The notes beneath the pieces were generated by a model. That model was not told where the DNA came from, did no database searches, and saw nothing but the letters and a program-made list of their open reading frames with translations. From positions 1 through 63,545 of the forward strand of contig LNBW01000011.1 of assembly GCA_001567255.1 (NCBI GenBank): a stretch of DNA of 63,545 nucleotides. The letters are read 5' to 3'. Of this stretch, positions 47,323 to 56,309 are shown piece after piece. Every line of letters begins with the position of its first letter. Positions within the stretch are counted from its first letter, which is position 1. A program made the position numbers and the translations under genes. Source of the DNA: Bacteroidetes bacterium OLB9 (GTDB lineage: Bacteria > Bacteroidota > Bacteroidia > Chitinophagales > Saprospiraceae).

Positions 47323-47646
47323 ATGGGATATTTCTATCTGATACTGACCATTGTTTTTGAAACGATTGCTATCATCAGCATGAAGGAAGCCAACGGTATG
47401 CTGCATAAAGGATGGTTGATAGCAGGTGTTGTAGCATATGGGCTTACGTTCTATTTATTGACAATGGCTCTCAATTATTTGCCGATGGGATATACTAATG
47501 CGGTTTGGGCAGGTTCCAGTACTTTTCTAGTATATTTAGCCGGCATTTTATGGTACAAAGAAAAAACCAGTCTGCTGGAGTTGTTTTTTGTGGCTTGTAT
47601 TCTCATTGGAATTATTGGATTGAATTATATGCAGAAGACACAATGA
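47323..47646 (+). CDS. Small multidrug resistance (SMR) transporter
   Basis: A 107-residue protein with four membrane helices and the essential glutamate in IVFETIAI (E14), with YAVWAG-like YTNAVWAGSS in helix 3. These are the EmrE/SugE signatures; SMR proteins exchange protons for cationic drugs or guanidinium as dimers. It lies seven bases after the MORN-caspase stop, so it is probably co-transcribed. Confidence 0.9.
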   Translation: MGYFYLILTIVFETIAIISMKEANGMLHKGWLIAGVVAYGLTFYLLTMALNYLPMGYTNAVWAGSSTFLVYLAGILWYKEKTSLLELFFVACILIGIIGLNYMQKTQ

Positions 47647-47892
47647 GGTATTTTGATAGCATGAATTACTAAGTGTAGTAAAACTGTCTTTAATGACCTC
47701 CATCTTATGGAATCAGATTTTCTAAAAGTGTTTGTAGGTAATAATTAAGATAATGCCCTAAATGAAAAGATTATTGCTTAGTCAAGCCTGTTTGTAATAG
47801 CTAGTTTAACGAATAGAAATAAATGAAACTTCTGGATTAAACTTGTCAAAAGCATTACCAAATCGTAAATAGGCTTTTAGATGATTTTTTTA

Positions 47893-48067
47893 AACCCATA
47901 TTACTCATTAGACTTTGTTACAAAGGAGAATCATATAAAATTGTTATGAGTTTCGGAGTTTTTATTTCACAGGTATTATTTACTATGACGAGAAAAGAAA
48001 GACGGGTACTGAAATAGATATGAAGTAGTATTTTCATGTAGTAAATTTATAATGCGTCATTTGGGTT
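47893..48067 (+). repeat. 175-bp dispersed element, copy C
   Basis: It begins AACCCATATTACTCATTA and ends TGCGTCATTTGGGTT; these ends match as inverted repeats at about 12 of 15 positions. It aligns over the full length with copy B (minus strand, 22330-22505) and over most of copy A. Confidence 0.8.
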
Positions 48068-48247
48068 GAAATTTTAGCTCATTTACCCATGATGTTCGTG
48101 CCTTTTTATTAAGAAATCAAAGTGGGATTTTGGATAGAAGTCACTCACTACAATTGAAGGATGCTGTCAAAATACGTGTAATAAAAGTAAAAATAAGAAA
48201 AAACAGCGATTTAATTCATATTTTCTACATAAAAAGCATTTTTATAA

Positions 48248-48278
48248 TTTTGTAAATCAAAGAATTGTCTTACCTTTG
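48248..48278 (+). promoter_or_regulatory. Promoter for rpsF-rpsR-rplI
   Basis: TTTTG (48248-48252), an 18-base spacer and TACCTTTG (48271-48278), an exact match and the variant common at Bacteroidota ribosomal operons. The leader contains a small hairpin (CCGA at 48283-48286 with TCGG at 48296-48299) that could be an S6/S18 autoregulatory site; this is conjecture. Confidence 0.75.
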
Positions 48279-48341
48279 CAACCCGAATTGGAAAATCGGT
48301 ATAAGAATAATTTTTTTTAATAACAAACTTCTAATAAAAAC

Positions 48342-48779
48342 ATGAATCAATATGAAGTTACTTTCATCATCGATCCCGTTCTGTCAGGTGATGAAATAAA
48401 ATCGACAGCGAGCACTTACGAATCGCTTCTGAAAGATCAGGGTTGTTCTATTGTGCACGTAAATGAAATGGGGCTAAGACAAATGGCTTACCCTATCAAT
48501 AAGAAATCTTCAGGAGTATATTACTGCATTGAGTTTACAACTCCTACTGGCACAGTGATCGGAAAGACAGAACTTGCCCTCAGACGAGACGAACGAATCA
48601 TGAGATTCCTCACTGTTAAGCTCGACAAGTACGGTGTTAAATACAATGAAGATCGTCGCTCTGGAAAGATTAGCCCGTACAAGAGAAAAGAGACAAAGAA
48701 AAAGTCTTTTGAAGGTAGTGCATCAGCACCTGTGCAAGAAGTGCAGGCTAAAGTGGAGAAATTTGGAGAAGAAGAATAA
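48342..48779 (+). CDS. rpsF: 30S ribosomal protein S6
   Basis: A 145-residue bS6 protein with the family opening NQYEVTFIIDPVLSGDEI and the core NEMGLRQMAYPINKKSSGVYY. The C-terminal tail is charged (KISPYKRKETKKK ... EKFGEEE), longer than in E. coli but common in this phylum. It binds S18, encoded next, in the small-subunit platform. Confidence 0.97.
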   Translation: MNQYEVTFIIDPVLSGDEIKSTASTYESLLKDQGCSIVHVNEMGLRQMAYPINKKSSGVYYCIEFTTPTGTVIGKTELALRRDERIMRFLTVKLDKYGVKYNEDRRSGKISPYKRKETKKKSFEGSASAPVQEVQAKVEKFGEEE

Positions 48780-48813
48780 TTATTGATAATTCATTTTAAA
48801 AAATAGAATAATA

Positions 48814-49080
48814 ATGGCATCTAGAGATGATATAAAGTTCCTTAGTAATCCTACTATAGGACAACAAAGAAAAAAGTATTGCCGATTTAGAAAATTCGGT
48901 ATCAAATACATCGATTATAAAGATTCTGAGTTCTTACTTCAGTTTGTCAATGAGCAGGGAAAATTGCTTCCTAGAAGAATAACCGGCAACTCACTGAAGT
49001 ATCAAAAAAAGGTAGCGGTAGCAGTAAAAAGAGCAAGGCACCTTGCGATTCTGCCATACGTTACTGACTTATTAAAATAA
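48814..49080 (+). CDS. rpsR: 30S ribosomal protein S18
   Basis: An 88-residue bS18 protein. The family motifs are FRKFGIKYIDYKDSEFLLQFV, GKLLPRRITGNSLKYQKKVA and KRARHLAILPYV. It partners S6 in the platform. It lies between rpsF and rplI without the ssb gene found in some other phyla. Confidence 0.97.
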   Translation: MASRDDIKFLSNPTIGQQRKKYCRFRKFGIKYIDYKDSEFLLQFVNEQGKLLPRRITGNSLKYQKKVAVAVKRARHLAILPYVTDLLK

Positions 49081-49100
49081 TTTTTTAAAAACATCAGAAA

Positions 49101-49547
49101 ATGGAAATCATACTTTTAAAAGATATAGATAAACTAGGCGACAAGCACGATATCGTGAATGTTAAGCCTGGATATGGTCGAAATTACCTGATTCCTCAGG
49201 GACTGGCCGTAAATGCAAATGCAGCTAATAGAAAGAAAAGAGAGGCAATTCTTGCTGAAGAGGAAGCTAAAGAAGCTGCTAGATTAGATGAATACAAAGC
49301 AATGGCTGAAAAGATGGAAGGCCAGATATTGAAAATCGGTGTTAAAGCTGGTACATCCGGTAAGATTTTTGGTAGTGTGACCAGTGTACAGATAGCTCAA
49401 GCACTGAAAGATCAGCTGGAGATCGAGATTGAGCGCAAGAAAATCGTTCTTCCTGAAGAAGTAAAAGAAGTAGGTACATATGAAGCTGTACTTAAACTTC
49501 ACAAGGAACTAACGACTAATATTCAGTTTGAACTGGTAGAAGAATAA
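49101..49547 (+). CDS. rplI: 50S ribosomal protein L9
   Basis: A 148-residue bL9 protein with the N-terminal RNA-binding motif (MEIILLKDIDKLGDKHDIVNV, then GYGRNYLIPQGLAV), a long helix, and the C-terminal domain (KIFGSVTSVQIAQALK). Standard length. A strong terminator follows 29 bases later. Confidence 0.97.
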   Translation: MEIILLKDIDKLGDKHDIVNVKPGYGRNYLIPQGLAVNANAANRKKREAILAEEEAKEAARLDEYKAMAEKMEGQILKIGVKAGTSGKIFGSVTSVQIAQALKDQLEIEIERKKIVLPEEVKEVGTYEAVLKLHKELTTNIQFELVEE

Positions 49548-49576
49548 TTGTAATAATTCGAGATAATAGAAAAAAT

Positions 49577-49615
49577 GGGCTTTCGTTCTATCAGGATGAA
49601 AGCTCTTTTTTTTTT
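49577..49615. terminator. Terminator after rplI
   Basis: GGGCTTTC pairs with GAAAGCTC across a 13-base loop, followed by a run of T. It lies between convergent genes and its T-run abuts the end of the minus-strand gene. Confidence 0.8.
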
Positions 49616-50291
49616 AAGAAATCCGCTTTTTATCGGAAATCATCATCACATTGCCTTCTATCTGAAGCATCGTACCATCCTTAAAAACTTTGACAAAAAC
49701 TTCATCAAAATATTTTCGAGCCTTAGATATATCACGAGTAGTCAATCCGAGATGATTGAAGAGCAAAATACCATGAGTGATAAGGCTGGCTTGCGCTAGG
49801 TCAAGAAATTCTTTTTCGCAAAATACACGAGGTATTTGATCATCCACAAAGACATCTACACAGATAATGTCGTATTTGGTGGTATTTTGCACCATAAAGG
49901 TCCACGCATCTGAATGAATGAGTTCGATGTCTGAGACAAGTTCTCCGAGTACATATTTTGAAGCTAGGTAGATGACAGTTTCATCAATCTCAACACCGGT
50001 GTAAATCATTTCTTTTTTGAATACTTTCTCCAGCATATAGGGTATGCTCCCGAGGCCAAAACCTAGGATTAATACGGTTTCTAATGGAGGAGATCCCATG
50101 TTAAGCCGTTCAAATACACCTCGGAAGTTGGTATATTTATCAGCGTAGGAATAGATTGCATTGGGTGTACATAGCTGATAACGACCTTTGCTCAGTAGTA
50201 CATGTATAGATTCGTTATAGGGCGACGACATCGACTCAATGTGAACATCAGTGATATAGCTCCACCATTTTTTAAGTAAGCCTGGCTTCAT
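49614..50291 (-). CDS. Spermidine-synthase-like SAM-binding protein
   Basis: A 225-residue protein of the spermidine synthase/methyltransferase fold. The SAM-type nucleotide loop is VLILGFGLGSIPYML and the acidic strand is YTGVEIDETVIYLA; the catalytic-like YDIICVDVFVDDQIPRVF follows. It is shorter than true spermidine synthases and lacks their N-terminal strands, so polyamine synthesis is not certain. It overlaps the aminotransferase by four bases (ATGA). Confidence 0.75.
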   Translation of the reverse strand: MKPGLLKKWWSYITDVHIESMSSPYNESIHVLLSKGRYQLCTPNAIYSYADKYTNFRGVFERLNMGSPPLETVLILGFGLGSIPYMLEKVFKKEMIYTGVEIDETVIYLASKYVLGELVSDIELIHSDAWTFMVQNTTKYDIICVDVFVDDQIPRVFCEKEFLDLAQASLITHGILLFNHLGLTTRDISKARKYFDEVFVKVFKDGTMLQIEGNVMMISDKKRIS

Positions 50292-51493
50292 GATAGGTAT
50301 GAATGATGTTGGATCTGGTCCAGTGTATTCAAAATTATAGAGACACCCTTCCGAATTTCATCATGGCTGATAATCAATGGTGGTGCTATTCTGAATGATT
50401 GCCGGTCAAAAAGAAAATAATCAGTCAAAAGTCCGTTTTGGATGAGTAGCCTGATTACTGGGGAAAGGTGTTCAGCTGCAGTAAGTTCTACCGCCATCAT
50501 CAAGCCAGACGATCGGATAGTGCGGATCAATGGATGTCGTAACAACTCACGGAGTAGCTGTTCTTTTTGTTGAACTTCGTCAATGTAGGATTCGGAGACC
50601 AATGTCTTGAGCGTAGCCAGTGCAGCTGCTATACACACAGGGTGACCACCAAAAGTAGTAATATGGCCCAATGCAGGATGGTTTGAAAAGGTTTTCATCA
50701 GGTCACTAGGAGCGACTAGAGCACCTACCGGCATACCGCCACCCATTGCTTTAGCTATCAGTAAAATATCTGGAATTATACCATACTTCTGATGAGCAAA
50801 AAGATAACCTGTGCGGCCAAAACCTGTCTGAATTTCGTCAAGAATAAGTAGAGTGCCTGTTTCATCACATCGCTTTCTGACAGCTTTAAGATAGGCTTCT
50901 GTAGCAGGAATGATGCCACCCTCTGCTTGTACAGGTTCGAGGATGATACAAGCTGTGCGCTCTGTTATCTTTGAAAGTGCTTCCACATCATTGAAAGGAA
51001 GATGACGAACACAAGGAATAGAAGGTACGTAATGCCGTGTAAATTCTGTATCACTGCGCAGACTCTCGGCAGCTATCGTACTCCCATGATACGCACCAGC
51101 ACAGGACAAAATTTCTATACGACCGGTGGCCTTTCGTGCTAGCTTTATAGCTGCTTCTACAGCTTCTGTACCACAGTTGACAAAATACACACTGTCTAGG
51201 CCGTTGTTGAGTGTTTGTGCAAGCATGTGAGCATATTCAACTTGTGGTGATTGGATGTGCTCGCCATATACCATCGTATGCATGTATGTGGCCACCTGGT
51301 TTTGGACAGCACTGACTACCGCAGGATGGCAATGTCCCAGAGCACTCACAGATATACCTGAATCAAAGTCCAGATATTTTTTTCCATGTACGTCAAAGAT
51401 ATACATACCTGCTGCATGGCTTATCTCCAATCCGAATGGGTATTCACTGGTTTGTGCCACATGCTGTAAAAACCATCTTCTGTGTGTTGACAT
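50288..51493 (-). CDS. Class III aminotransferase, acetylornithine/GABA-like
   Basis: A 401-residue PLP enzyme. The PLP region shows NCGTEAVEAAIKLARKATGR and the aspartate of LLILDEIQTGFGRTG; the Lys anchor is in LLIAKAMGGGMPVGA. It resembles acetylornithine or other omega-amino acid transaminases; the precise substrate is unresolved since no arginine genes are nearby. It is coupled to the spermidine-synthase-like gene, which hints at polyamine or basic amino acid metabolism. Confidence 0.85.
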   Translation of the reverse strand: MSTHRRWFLQHVAQTSEYPFGLEISHAAGMYIFDVHGKKYLDFDSGISVSALGHCHPAVVSAVQNQVATYMHTMVYGEHIQSPQVEYAHMLAQTLNNGLDSVYFVNCGTEAVEAAIKLARKATGRIEILSCAGAYHGSTIAAESLRSDTEFTRHYVPSIPCVRHLPFNDVEALSKITERTACIILEPVQAEGGIIPATEAYLKAVRKRCDETGTLLILDEIQTGFGRTGYLFAHQKYGIIPDILLIAKAMGGGMPVGALVAPSDLMKTFSNHPALGHITTFGGHPVCIAAALATLKTLVSESYIDEVQQKEQLLRELLRHPLIRTIRSSGLMMAVELTAAEHLSPVIRLLIQNGLLTDYFLFDRQSFRIAPPLIISHDEIRKGVSIILNTLDQIQHHSYLS

Positions 51494-51507
51494 CTGTCAA
51501 TTTTGGA

Positions 51508-51515
51508 CAAATGTA
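51508..51515 (-). promoter_or_regulatory. -7 promoter box for the aminotransferase operon
   Basis: TACATTTG on the minus strand, an exact TAnnTTTG match 14 bases before the start codon. No -33 element at the expected distance was found. Confidence 0.5.
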
Positions 51516-51616
51516 CGTATTTTTATTCAATTGATAGAAGGATTGATATAGCCAAATGACGGTACTTATCTCGATGATAATGGGCGGTTATCACTGATTT
51601 TTATACTTTTATGCAC

Positions 51617-51624
51617 TATTTTTG
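51617..51624 (+). promoter_or_regulatory. -7 promoter box for the 1165-residue envelope protein
   Basis: TATTTTTG, an exact TAnnTTTG match 13 bases before the start codon, with no clear -33 element. Confidence 0.45.
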
Positions 51625-51637
51625 CGTATAATAAGTT

Positions 51638-54600
51638 ATGCATTTGAATAAGTATTTTTGGCTGCTTTGTGTATCATTGTACTGCGCTTTCGGTTCAGCT
51701 CAACACCATGCTGCATATCGCCTTCAATACAAAAAACTCCAACCTCATGCTTGCGAATTGAATGTGTCAGAATATTCACTGATGCCAGCCACCATAACTA
51801 TAGTGGCCTCAACAGACACATTGATCGGCTGGAAAGTCATGAATAATAAGATAGTTCTAGGAGATTCGCTATGTAGCAAATATGGATCCGATTCTTTGCT
51901 GGTGAGTTTTCGTACCTTTGGTTTTAATATTGAGGAGCCGACTTATGTGATTGACTCATCATTGCTGACATTTAAAGAGAAAGCCCTGATTACAGTATAT
52001 GAATATCGCCAAAATGAAAGTAAAAATGGGTTGATTGAATCTCGCGGACTGGATTATAGAGGCAGTTTTTCAAGAGGTTTATCCATTGGCAATAGCCAGA
52101 GTCTGGTTTTGAATTCTAATTTTGACATGCAGCTCGTCGGTGATCTAGGCAATGGATTGAAGGTTATTGCAGCCATTTCTGATGAGAACCTTCCGATTCA
52201 GGCTCAAGGCAATACTCAACAATTGCAAGAGTTTGACAAAGTATTTATTCAGGTGTCAAAGGACAGAACTTCAATCATAGCGGGGGATTATGAACTCCAT
52301 CGACCGGATAGTTATTTTATGAATTACTTTAAAAAACTTAAGGGTATTAGTGTGTCTTCAACAGTGAATAGTGGTAAAGGAACAGAAGTTTTTGCCAAAG
52401 GGAGTTTTGCGATTTCTCGAGGTAAGTTTGCACGCCAGACGCTGAAAACCAGTGAAGGAAATCAAGGTCCGTATAGGTTGCAAGGTAATAGTAATGAGCG
52501 TTTTATTATAGTGTTAGCAGGGACGGAGCGGGTATATTTTAATGGTATTTTGTTGACACGTGGCTTTGATTATGACTACGTCATTGACTATAACCGTGCG
52601 GAGATTACTTTTTCGCCTACTCGAGTGATTGCCCGTGATTCTAGGGTGATTGTGGAATTTGAATATACGGACATCTCTTATTTACGATCTATGTATGCCA
52701 CTCAAACGGAATTCAGAAGTAAGAAATGGAAGGCTGGTATTAATTTTTATTCTGAGCAAGATAGTAAAAATGCCACCGGCGATGTTCAGCTGGACTCACT
52801 CGACTTACAGATACTTCAGCAAAGTGGCGATGATTTATCTAGGTCAGTGCGCAATAGTATTTATTTACTCAAAGATGAAGAGAGGCGTGGTGTCAACAGA
52901 ATCCTTTATGCCGGAATGCCTGATCCATTAGATCCATCAAACATCATACTGAGATTTACTACTAATCTTGACAGTGCAATGTATGCTGCGACTTTTACTG
53001 AAGTAGGACAAGGTAAAGGTGATTATATTATTGATGAGAAGGCCAATAAGAATGGTAGAGTGTATAGATATGTAGGTAATAATATGGGGAGCTATCTGCC
53101 TGTGATTCAACTTATTCCGCCTGAAAAGCGACAGATGGTCACGGTCAATGGCAAATATCAATTCAATCGTGATGCGTCGGTATTTGGAGAAGTAGCCATG
53201 AGTAATTATGATGTCAACCGATTGTCTTCTTTTGATGAAAGTGATAATACTGGATTTTCTACCCATGTAGCGTTTAATAATCGTATAAAGCTGGACACAG
53301 CAGGTCAATGGTCACTCAATACTTCTGTGAAGCATGAGTTTGTCAATAAGAATTTCAATGAGTTAAACCCTTTTCGGGCTCCTGAATTTGTAAGAGACTG
53401 GAATATCAGTCAACTGATGAGCAAAGGAGATGAGTATTTATTATTAAGCAGTGTTTCGTTGAATAAACGCAATGAAATGAAGTTGGAGTATGGCTTTAAT
53501 ACTTATGTAAAAGGTGATGATTATACAGGTAGAAAGCATCAGGCATTATGGACTTTTGCTAAAGACAGATGGAATGTAAGGGCCTTTTCTGATTATCTCA
53601 CTTCTACGGCCTCAAGCTTGGATCAGAATACTCGGTTTTTAAGACCAGAGTTGTCTATATCATATAAAATTTCTAAAAAAGGCGACTGGTCGATAGGAGC
53701 CGCTTATGATGGAGAGTCTAATGTTATTCGCAATATTGGTGGAGATTCACTTTTTGCTGCGAGTAATCAATTTCATCATCTTAAGTGGTTTGTAAGTAAT
53801 GATTTTTCAAAGGATTTTGCCATGAGGCTTTCCTATTCAGTAAGGGATGATTATCTAGGCAAACAAAATGACTTTGCTCATGCCTCAGTTGCTAAGGAAC
53901 TTGAGTGGGCAGGAAAATGGATTGCTTCAGAAAACTCTGATTTACAATGGAATATTATTGGTCGTCAGCTAGATATAAAAGATCCTATACTGCTGCCAAA
54001 GGAAACTAGTAAAAACACTATTTTAGGGAAACTGGACTATGTTTTTTCGCTGTTCAATCAAGGCATCAGGTCGGTGACTTCTTACAATACTAATTCAGGG
54101 CAGGAGCCCAAAGTAGAATACGTTTATCAGAAAGTAGAACCCGGTACAGGCGACTATGTTTTTATTGGGAAAGAGGAAAATGCTAATTTGAATAATAGTC
54201 AGGACTTTCGTTTTGATCCGTCCAATCCCAATCGTAGTTATATTAGATTGACACTGACTAATAATGAATTTATTCGCACTAACAATATAGAACTCAATCA
54301 AAGCCTTCACATAGAACCTGTTAAATTTATTAAAGCAACACCTGAGCGCAAATTGTCATCTTTCTATCGATTTATTTCCCGTTTTTCTACTATGTCAAAT
54401 GCAAAGATTACGAAAAAGCAGATGGATAATTCGAGTACTTCGCTAACGTCATTTTTTAACTTTGACCTGCAAGACACTTCTTTAGTGAGTTATAATTCTA
54501 CCTTTTCCAATACTTTGTTTTTCAATAAAGGAAATGTGAAATATGATATTCAGATAGGCAATCGAGATAATCAAAATCGCTCATTGCAGGTAGGTGATAC

Positions 54601-55135
54601 TGAAGATCATGGTATCAATGATTGGTTTTTTAGGACTCGTTTGAATATCCTTAATAGGGCTGACTTATTTTTAATACTTGAAAAATCTGAAAGAACATAT
54701 TTTTCCAGAGTTTTTGCCGATAGGAACCTGGATCTTCGAATACTTCGGCTCAAACCGGAGTTGAGTTATCGACCTTCCGGCAATGTGCGACTGACTGCCA
54801 GGTACACTTATGAGGACAAAAGACAGCAAATTCTTACAAAAGACCTGGCTTTTATCAATGATTTTACGGGTGAATTTGCATTGCGCAAAGCAAATCAATA
54901 CAGTTTTGACCTAAGTTTGAGCTATGTTGCTATACAATTCTCTGGTGAAAGTGGATCGCCACTTGAGTATGACATGCTGGACGGATTGAAAAATGGAAAG
55001 AATTTCTTGTGGAATTTAGTATTTACCCGCAGAGTGGGAAAAAACATTGACCTCACCGTCAATTACGAAGGTCGTAAACCTGGAAGTTCACCTTTTGTGC
55101 ATGTGGGTAGAGCACAGATCAAAGCTACTTTTTAA
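51638..55135 (+). CDS. Large outer-membrane beta-rich protein with SprA-like segment
   Basis: A 1165-residue protein with a signal peptide (cleavage near CAFGSAQ). Residues about 130-230 (SLVLNSNFDMQLVGDLGNGL, SDENLPIQAQGNTQQLQEFD) recall segments of SprA, the T9SS translocon, but SprA is about twice as long, so this is not SprA itself. From about residue 330 to the end the sequence alternates polar and aromatic residues as in a large beta-barrel and closes with an aromatic terminal strand (GRAQIKATF), as outer-membrane proteins do. I know no named family. It stands alone. Confidence 0.7.
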   Translation: MHLNKYFWLLCVSLYCAFGSAQHHAAYRLQYKKLQPHACELNVSEYSLMPATITIVASTDTLIGWKVMNNKIVLGDSLCSKYGSDSLLVSFRTFGFNIEEPTYVIDSSLLTFKEKALITVYEYRQNESKNGLIESRGLDYRGSFSRGLSIGNSQSLVLNSNFDMQLVGDLGNGLKVIAAISDENLPIQAQGNTQQLQEFDKVFIQVSKDRTSIIAGDYELHRPDSYFMNYFKKLKGISVSSTVNSGKGTEVFAKGSFAISRGKFARQTLKTSEGNQGPYRLQGNSNERFIIVLAGTERVYFNGILLTRGFDYDYVIDYNRAEITFSPTRVIARDSRVIVEFEYTDISYLRSMYATQTEFRSKKWKAGINFYSEQDSKNATGDVQLDSLDLQILQQSGDDLSRSVRNSIYLLKDEERRGVNRILYAGMPDPLDPSNIILRFTTNLDSAMYAATFTEVGQGKGDYIIDEKANKNGRVYRYVGNNMGSYLPVIQLIPPEKRQMVTVNGKYQFNRDASVFGEVAMSNYDVNRLSSFDESDNTGFSTHVAFNNRIKLDTAGQWSLNTSVKHEFVNKNFNELNPFRAPEFVRDWNISQLMSKGDEYLLLSSVSLNKRNEMKLEYGFNTYVKGDDYTGRKHQALWTFAKDRWNVRAFSDYLTSTASSLDQNTRFLRPELSISYKISKKGDWSIGAAYDGESNVIRNIGGDSLFAASNQFHHLKWFVSNDFSKDFAMRLSYSVRDDYLGKQNDFAHASVAKELEWAGKWIASENSDLQWNIIGRQLDIKDPILLPKETSKNTILGKLDYVFSLFNQGIRSVTSYNTNSGQEPKVEYVYQKVEPGTGDYVFIGKEENANLNNSQDFRFDPSNPNRSYIRLTLTNNEFIRTNNIELNQSLHIEPVKFIKATPERKLSSFYRFISRFSTMSNAKITKKQMDNSSTSLTSFFNFDLQDTSLVSYNSTFSNTLFFNKGNVKYDIQIGNRDNQNRSLQVGDTEDHGINDWFFRTRLNILNRADLFLILEKSERTYFSRVFADRNLDLRILRLKPELSYRPSGNVRLTARYTYEDKRQQILTKDLAFINDFTGEFALRKANQYSFDLSLSYVAIQFSGESGSPLEYDMLDGLKNGKNFLWNLVFTRRVGKNIDLTVNYEGRKPGSSPFVHVGRAQIKATF

Positions 55136-55250
55136 TAGAACTTCAAATAAGATGATTGCTTTCTATTTAGGTATTACTTTAGACGGAATCAATTAAGTAA
55201 AATGTTTCGCTAAAATGAGAAAGTAAAACAAAATTTTCCTATAAAGCGAT

Positions 55251-55481
55251 TTATTCTTTGAATTTGCTGATTATTCCATTGATAATACTGGATGGAACTT
55301 CAGGTCTTTTGACATTTTGTTTGATGAAATTCCTAAACTGAATTTCATTTTCCATCATCTTTTGACTTTTGGGATTGCTTTCCATTTCTTTCAGGAAATC
55401 TTGCTGTTCATGTTGCGATAACTGATTATCGAGATACATGTCCATTTGTTCTAAGAATCGAGTTGAGTCGATATTTCTCAT
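55251..55481 (-). CDS. Candidate anti-sigma factor lacking zinc ligands
   Basis: A 76-residue protein directly downstream of the ECF sigma gene (25 bases). Its pattern, with an acidic helical N-terminus and the ending IQFRNFIKQNVKRPEVPSSIINGI, matches the small zf-HC2-type anti-sigma proteins that follow such sigma factors in Bacteroidota. It has no cysteine at all, so it cannot form the usual His-Cys-Cys zinc site. The role is inferred from position and pattern. Confidence 0.6.
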   Translation of the reverse strand: MRNIDSTRFLEQMDMYLDNQLSQHEQQDFLKEMESNPKSQKMMENEIQFRNFIKQNVKRPEVPSSIINGIISKFKE

Positions 55482-55506
55482 TGTATTCTTAATTTATATT
55501 TTAAAA

Positions 55507-56106
55507 TCATTCTTTTGATTCTGATGATGCTTTATTTTTTATGCCTCTTTTGTCTTTATAACCCATTTGTTTAGCATATTCCTGCAGTTTTTCCTTGAGC
55601 ATATTTCTAGCTCTGAAAAGCCGCGATCTAACAGTGCCAATAGGAAGGTCAAGTGTTTTGGAAATTTCTTCGTAACTAAAGTTTTCAATATCGCACATCA
55701 GAATTACTTCTCTGAACTCTTCAGGCAATGCTTTCAATGCCATCGTAACTTCATCACCCAGAGTCATGTCAAAAATATCTGTCCTCAAATCAACGTAAGT
55801 TTGATTCTTTGACTCATCACCGGATTTGACACCACCTAATTCATCAAGATCTACCTTGGGTGGTATTCTCGATTTTCGGCGATACTCGTTGATGTAAGCA
55901 TTCTTTAATATCTTAAACAACCAGGCTTTTGCATTAGTTCCCAACTCATAGTTTTCTATAAATTTATGTGCCTTCATGTATGTTTCTTGTACAAGATCAT
56001 CGGCATCATTTTCATTGAAAGTAAGGTGGTAGGCAAACGTCTTTAATGCCTCCATATGTGGAAGCAACTCTGTGTTAAAAATGTACAAACTTTTAGACGT
56101 GGCCAC
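55507..56106 (-). CDS. ECF-type RNA polymerase sigma factor
   Basis: A sigma-70 family protein of about 199 residues. Region 2 is NENDADDLVQETYMKAHKF with KAWLFKILKNAYINEYRR, and region 4 is LPEEFREVILMCDIENFSYE with GTVRSRLFRARNMLKEKL. It probably directs stress or envelope genes in company with the small protein downstream. An upstream in-frame TTG (56127) lies inside the -7 promoter box, so the GTG at 56106 is preferred. Confidence 0.92.
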   Translation of the reverse strand: MATSKSLYIFNTELLPHMEALKTFAYHLTFNENDADDLVQETYMKAHKFIENYELGTNAKAWLFKILKNAYINEYRRKSRIPPKVDLDELGGVKSGDESKNQTYVDLRTDIFDMTLGDEVTMALKALPEEFREVILMCDIENFSYEEISKTLDLPIGTVRSRLFRARNMLKEKLQEYAKQMGYKDKRGIKNKASSESKE

Positions 56107-56124
56107 TTTTTTTTGATTGAGGTG

Positions 56125-56132
56125 CAAATGTA
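56125..56132 (-). promoter_or_regulatory. -7 promoter box for the sigma factor gene
   Basis: TACATTTG on the minus strand, an exact TAnnTTTG match that overlaps the longest possible start, so translation must begin later. Confidence 0.5.
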
Positions 56133-56309
56133 GCTGTTTTTAGCTAATTTTTTACAGTTTAGCATGGAATAAGGCAAATTATTGATCATTATGAACCTAA
56201 ACATAAGGCAAATCATCCTACAATTAATCCTTCTCTGCTAGTTTATATTGGCATCTATCAATATTATTTGTTAAAACTTGGAGCACTCTTCATACTATTC
56301 AAAGGATGT

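Larger units (their letters stand above)
47647..48341. other. Gene-free spacer with repeat copy C and the ribosomal-protein promoter
   Basis: A 695-base stretch with no credible gene. It contains repeat copy C (47893-48067) and the rpsF promoter. The rest is AT-rich with no recognised feature. Confidence 0.6.

Noticed and set aside
51638..55135. Calling the large envelope protein SprA
   Set aside because: It is about half the length of SprA and only one segment is similar.
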